Part shown: piece after piece, positions 60,745 to 64,000 of the stretch
Position numbering within the stretch: position 1 is the stretch's first letter
Layout of the letters: every line of letters begins with the position of its first letter
NCBI GenBank assembly: GCA_964584305.1
Contig: CAZOZL010000008.1
Span: 48,034-112,033, forward strand
Direction: 5' to 3'
DNA: 64,000 bases
Source of the DNA: SB11 sp964584305
GTDB lineage: Bacteria > Bacteroidota > Bacteroidia > UBA8524
The notes under the pieces: model-generated
What the model was told of the DNA's origin: nothing
Seen by the model: the letters and a program-made list of their open reading frames with translations, nothing else
Database searches by the model: none
Position numbers and translations under genes: made by a program

Positions 60745-62244
60745 TTATTTCACCAAATCGTGTTTCTCTTTGGGTGGGTATACTTTACTAAAAATATAAC
60801 CAGCAATCATAGCTAATAAAAACGAGGGGGTAAGCACATCTAATTTTTCAAAGTATGGTCCTATACCTTCCATTCCTTGCACTACAAACTTAAAGAAGGG
60901 GACACAGGCAAAACCTGTTATCATAGATGCTATTGCCCCTTTTTCTGAATATCTACTCCAAAATAGTGATAATATTATTACGGGACAAAAAGTAGCGGCT
61001 ATACCCGACCACCCAAAAATAGAGAACCAAAACACCGTTCGTTCGGGTGTTACTGTAGCAACTATTAGTGCAATACTTAAAGCGAAAAGAGCCATTAAAA
61101 AGGTAACTATTCTTGAAATTTTAGCCATCTTTTTATCACTAATATCTGGCTTGTATATCTGTTGGTAAAAATCTCTGGTTACTGCACTCGATGCCACTAT
61201 TAATAAAGAATCTATGGTGGACATGATTGCCGATAGTATTATAGCTATATAAATAGCGACAATGGTTAGCGGCATTAAATTATTTAACATCACTGTTAGT
61301 ACATCTTTACCTCCATTACCTAAAATAGCTTCAGGATCTTGCCCTGCTTTGGTAAATAAATAGCGACCTAATAAACCAATGGTAACAGCGGCAGCATCTG
61401 TTAGTAATGTAAATATAATTGCTACCCAACGCCCTTTATCAATCTCTTGCTCATTTTTAACGGACATAAACCGCACATATACCTGCGGTGAACCTAAGAA
61501 ACCTAAGCCTATCATAGCAAAGCCTAAGACAGTGAAAATAGTCATCCAAATATCGCTACTTCCACCCCATACACTAAGCAGGTTTGGGTCAATAGCTCTT
61601 AGCCCGCCTATTATATCCTCGCTGCTTCCTATTGTCCACCAAGCCACTATGGGCAAGGAAACTAATCCAAAAAACATTAGAATACCCTGAAAAAAATCTG
61701 ACCAAACGGCAGCCACAAAGCCACCAAACATTACATACGCCAATACTATAACAAACCCTATTAAAGCACCTGTATAATAGTTGATACCTAATAGCGACTC
61801 AAACGCTTGTCCAGTGATATCAATTTGTGAACTAACATATATTACCACAAATAGTGATAATGCCGTTGCAGCTATTATACGAAGTGTATGTGTGGTAGAA
61901 CCAAACCTGCTTTCTAAATAATCAGGTATAGTTACAGAGTCATATTTATCTGTGGCTCGTTTAAAACGTTTTGCCATCAAAAACCACGAAATCGCAACTC
62001 CTAATAACTCGCCTACTACTACCCAATAGGCAGAAAAACCCGCCATTGCTCCCATGCCTGTTAAGCCTAATAGTAACCAGCCCGATTCTCCCGTAGCTCT
62101 GGCAGAGAATGCCACAGCCCAATAGCCTAATTTTTTTCCCCCTACATAAAAATCGCTAACTCCTTTTACTCTTTTTGAAGCGACTACACCAATGATGAAT
62201 AGAATGGCAAAGTAAATTCCAAGAATAACAAGTTTGGTTAGCAT
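60745..62244 (-). CDS. Sodium/solute symporter (PutP-like)
   Basis: 499 residues with about thirteen transmembrane helices, the length of sodium/proline symporters. Family landmarks: VSDFYVGGKKLGYWAVAFSARATGESGWLLLGLTGMG near the N-terminus, IPDYLESRFG, AYVMFGGFVAAVWSDFFQGILMFFG, and the sodium-site helix AIILSAIMSTIDSLLIVASSAVTRDFYQ. It takes up an amino acid or related solute with sodium. The substrate may be that of the decarboxylase whose gene lies 12 bp upstream on the same strand. Confidence 0.92.
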   Translation of the reverse strand: MLTKLVILGIYFAILFIIGVVASKRVKGVSDFYVGGKKLGYWAVAFSARATGESGWLLLGLTGMGAMAGFSAYWVVVGELLGVAISWFLMAKRFKRATDKYDSVTIPDYLESRFGSTTHTLRIIAATALSLFVVIYVSSQIDITGQAFESLLGINYYTGALIGFVIVLAYVMFGGFVAAVWSDFFQGILMFFGLVSLPIVAWWTIGSSEDIIGGLRAIDPNLLSVWGGSSDIWMTIFTVLGFAMIGLGFLGSPQVYVRFMSVKNEQEIDKGRWVAIIFTLLTDAAAVTIGLLGRYLFTKAGQDPEAILGNGGKDVLTVMLNNLMPLTIVAIYIAIILSAIMSTIDSLLIVASSAVTRDFYQQIYKPDISDKKMAKISRIVTFLMALFALSIALIVATVTPERTVFWFSIFGWSGIAATFCPVIILSLFWSRYSEKGAIASMITGFACVPFFKFVVQGMEGIGPYFEKLDVLTPSFLLAMIAGYIFSKVYPPKEKHDLVK

Positions 62245-62256
62245 ATATATAGGATT

Positions 62257-63657
62257 TTAGTGAACACTTACACTTTCGGCAATTTTTTCTAAATGAACTT
62301 CATTTTCAGCTACAAATTCTTCCATTATTTTAAAGAAATTAAGCATATCCTCTTTTGTATTGTTAGAGTTTACGGTTACTAAACGTACAAACTCAATACC
62401 TTGAAATTCGCCATAGCCTACTACCAATTTTGTATGCTCATACAAAGCGGTACACAAACTTTTTGGCTCTATATCTTTATAATTAAAACAGATAGATATA
62501 GACTCATCGTAGCTATACAGCGTATAGTCGGTATTATTTCTCACATACTCACGAGTTATATCAGCCAAGTAAAACTGTTGGTTAACTATTTGTGCCAGCC
62601 CTTTTGTGCCTACTGATTTCCACAATGTCCAAAATTTCAAGGCATCGTTTCGTCTTCCGCATTGTAGTGATGTTTTGCCTAAGTTAAAATCATCGCCATC
62701 GGTTTGGTATAAATAGTCTGCATCAATACTAAATGAGTGGTTTAGGTATTTTTTATCTTTAACCACTATTATTGAGCAGGTAAGCGGCGTACTCAACATT
62801 TTATGTGCATTAAAACTAAACGAGTCTGCTTTTTCAGCACCTTTTATCAGGTGTTTGTATTTATCACTAAACAGTGTAGCTCCACAATATGCCCCATCTA
62901 TATGCAACCAAATATTATATTTTTTTGCGATAGCACTTAACTCTTCAATAGGGTCAAAAGCACCCATTACCGTAGTACCTGCGGTGGCATTAATAAAAAA
63001 TGGCGATAGGCCATTTTTAATATCCTCTTGTATTTTAGCCTCCAACTTTTCGGCAATCATCTCGCCCTTGTCGTTCGCTTCAATATAGTGTACATTATCA
63101 CGACCGATGCCCGCAAATGCAGCGTTTTTAGCGTTAGAGTAGTGCGACTCAATATTGCTATACGCTATCAAAGTTTTGGTAACTCCTTTTTGGCGAATGG
63201 TTTTATCATGGGCATCTCTTGCCATTAGTAGTGCCATAAAATTCGTCATAGAACCACCAGAGGCAAATGTGCCATCACTTTCGTTTCCGTAGCCTATTAG
63301 TTGACAAATATTTCTTAGTATTTCTTTCTCTACCCCTACTTGCGCTCCTGCCACTTTATAGGTGTACATACTATTATTAAGCATTACTGCCAGCAAATCG
63401 CCCAGTACTGCTTTGCTTTTACGCCCGCCATACAGTTGATTAAAAAATAAGTTTGTAGCTGTTTTAGGAGTTTGAAGCACTAATGATTTTAGGGAGGCTT
63501 TAAAGTCCTCGTCTAAAGCAGGCTCATCGCTTAGCCGTATATCAACGGCATCGTATAACTCATTCGCATTAATAGGTGTTGAAATAGGATTTTTCTGCTC
63601 ATCATTGAGCAACGCATTTACCAGCGAGTTAAATAAGTCTAAATCTTCTTTTGTCAT
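62257..63657 (-). CDS. PLP-dependent amino-acid decarboxylase (group II)
   Basis: 466 residues. Group II decarboxylases act on glutamate, aromatic amino acids, cysteine sulfinate or aspartate. The PLP site is complete: FASGGSMTNFMALLMA (phosphate contacts), Asp254 in WLHIDGAYCGATLF, and Lys286 preceded by His285 in FNAHKMLSTPL. The gene sits in front of a sodium/solute symporter gene, 12 bp apart, so uptake and decarboxylation of the same amino acid is likely. Cysteine-sulfinate, aspartate or glutamate are candidates; no motif decides. Its leader has three hairpins behind a TACATTTG box. Confidence 0.92.
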   Translation of the reverse strand: MTKEDLDLFNSLVNALLNDEQKNPISTPINANELYDAVDIRLSDEPALDEDFKASLKSLVLQTPKTATNLFFNQLYGGRKSKAVLGDLLAVMLNNSMYTYKVAGAQVGVEKEILRNICQLIGYGNESDGTFASGGSMTNFMALLMARDAHDKTIRQKGVTKTLIAYSNIESHYSNAKNAAFAGIGRDNVHYIEANDKGEMIAEKLEAKIQEDIKNGLSPFFINATAGTTVMGAFDPIEELSAIAKKYNIWLHIDGAYCGATLFSDKYKHLIKGAEKADSFSFNAHKMLSTPLTCSIIVVKDKKYLNHSFSIDADYLYQTDGDDFNLGKTSLQCGRRNDALKFWTLWKSVGTKGLAQIVNQQFYLADITREYVRNNTDYTLYSYDESISICFNYKDIEPKSLCTALYEHTKLVVGYGEFQGIEFVRLVTVNSNNTKEDMLNFFKIMEEFVAENEVHLEKIAESVSVH

Positions 63658-63663
63658 ACCTGT

Positions 63664-63757
63664 ATCTCCGTAGTAGAGATGTTTTTAAGGGAGTATCCCT
63701 TATTAGATTGTTTTGGAAAAGGGAATATGCCCTTTGATTAAATAAAACACAAATGTA
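63664..63757 (-). promoter_or_regulatory. Promoter and three-hairpin leader of the decarboxylase operon
   Basis: A TACATTTG box (63757-63750) is followed in the direction of transcription by three perfect stems: AAAGGG/CCCTTT (63735-63718), AAGGGA/TCCCTT (63701-63687, three-base loop) and ATCTC/GAGAT (63680-63664). The ATG is at 63657, 7 bases after the last stem. No known riboswitch class is recognised. Confidence 0.6.
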
Positions 63758-63791
63758 GTGAAAAATATACAATTTTGAGATTACAACGGTG

Positions 63792-64000
63792 TTAATCTCC
63801 GTTTTTAGCCTCGTTTCCGCTCTCTTTTTGTAGCTGGTTTCGCTGTTCCATAATGTATTGTTCAGGGTCTATTTCCCATGCTTTTAAAACAGTGATTGCC
63901 CCTTGAAAATACTGTTGAGTAAAGGGTATTTTTTCTAATAGAGGCAAAAGAATAAAAATGGCTTCTGTAACTGCTGTTAGCGATTTTTCTTTATTGGGTA
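63792..64000 (-). CDS. C-terminal end of an unknown protein, cut by the right edge
   Basis: The last 68 or so codons of a minus-strand gene are visible, ending in TAA at 63794-63792. The sequence is helical and ordinary coding in character: EKSLTAVTEAIFILLPLLEK, AITVLKAWEIDPEQYIMEQR and a charged tail QLQKESGNEAKNGD. No family can be recognised from so little. It is on the same strand as the decarboxylase operon but 135 bp away, with a promoter box between. Confidence 0.65.
   Translation of the reverse strand, partial: PNKEKSLTAVTEAIFILLPLLEKIPFTQQYFQGAITVLKAWEIDPEQYIMEQRNQLQKESGNEAKNGD

Noticed and set aside
1..64000. tRNA, rRNA, insertion sequences, prophage or CRISPR
   Set aside because: No sequence with the needed features was seen by reading; small RNA genes without strong motifs could have been missed.

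Overview
The window is AT-rich chromosomal DNA from a member of the Bacteroidota. Four things point there. A secreted protein ends in a type IX secretion (Por) sorting domain (34421-36712). A PorV/PorQ-like outer-membrane protein is present (10094-11095). Many genes lie directly behind a TAnnTTTG promoter box, often with almost no leader and without clear Shine-Dalgarno sites. The set of housekeeping genes and uncharacterised families is also typical of Bacteroidota. A Flavobacteriales- or Chitinophagales-like organism fits, but the order cannot be fixed from this sequence. I saw no rRNA, tRNA, CRISPR array, insertion sequence or prophage. The window is mainly core genome with several accessory patches.

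Layout. 1-8.8 kb: the start of a large secreted protein cut by the left edge, superoxide dismutase, an ECF sigma factor with two small membrane proteins, a response regulator and hybrid histidine kinase pair, rlmN, and a stand-alone response regulator. A 134-bp copy of the kinase gene's 3' end lies on the far side of the sigma-factor module. 8.8-16.4 kb: a PorV-like protein coupled to an NHL-repeat lipoprotein, a di-haem peroxidase, rluD, rsgA, metF and a YcxB-like protein. 16.4-29.5 kb: an ABC exporter with a UbiA prenyltransferase, an ABC-F ATPase, two FKBP isomerases, an AI-2E-family membrane protein, a SIMPL protein, aroE with a DedA protein, a 43-residue lipoprotein, a GGGP-synthase-family enzyme, pyrF, dcd and a seven-bladed WD40 protein. 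29.5-36.7 kb: a phosphopantetheinyl transferase, a frameshifted gene in an AT-rich patch, a DUF4230 protein, purA, a Fur-family regulator and a LamG/T9SS protein with seven exact 51-residue repeats. 37-40.8 kb: a TetR regulator with an ABC1 kinase, a MarR regulator and a lipoprotein. 40.8-51.1 kb: a divergent block of polytopic GT-C-like membrane proteins with a MORN-repeat protein and a DPM1-like GT2; this is the best candidate for an undescribed surface-glycan system. 51.1-64 kb: a TPR protein, polA, a three-gene operon of unknown function, pdhA, a TPR protein, ribH, dgkA, a sodium/solute symporter operonic with a PLP decarboxylase, and the 3' end of an unknown gene.

How the parts fit. The response regulator and hybrid kinase (6660 to 3852) form one signalling operon. 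The PorV-like protein and NHL lipoprotein are translationally coupled and probably form an envelope pair. The GT2 could make polyprenyl-phosphate sugars that the neighbouring GT-C-like proteins use as donors. The decarboxylase and symporter look like an amino-acid uptake and decarboxylation unit.

Between genes there are dispersed short repeats and several long perfect palindromes (1182, 13657, 31463, 57877), a 13-bp-arm inverted repeat on the polA promoter, and a three-hairpin leader in front of the decarboxylase. Identities and motif matches were counted by eye; no database search was possible.
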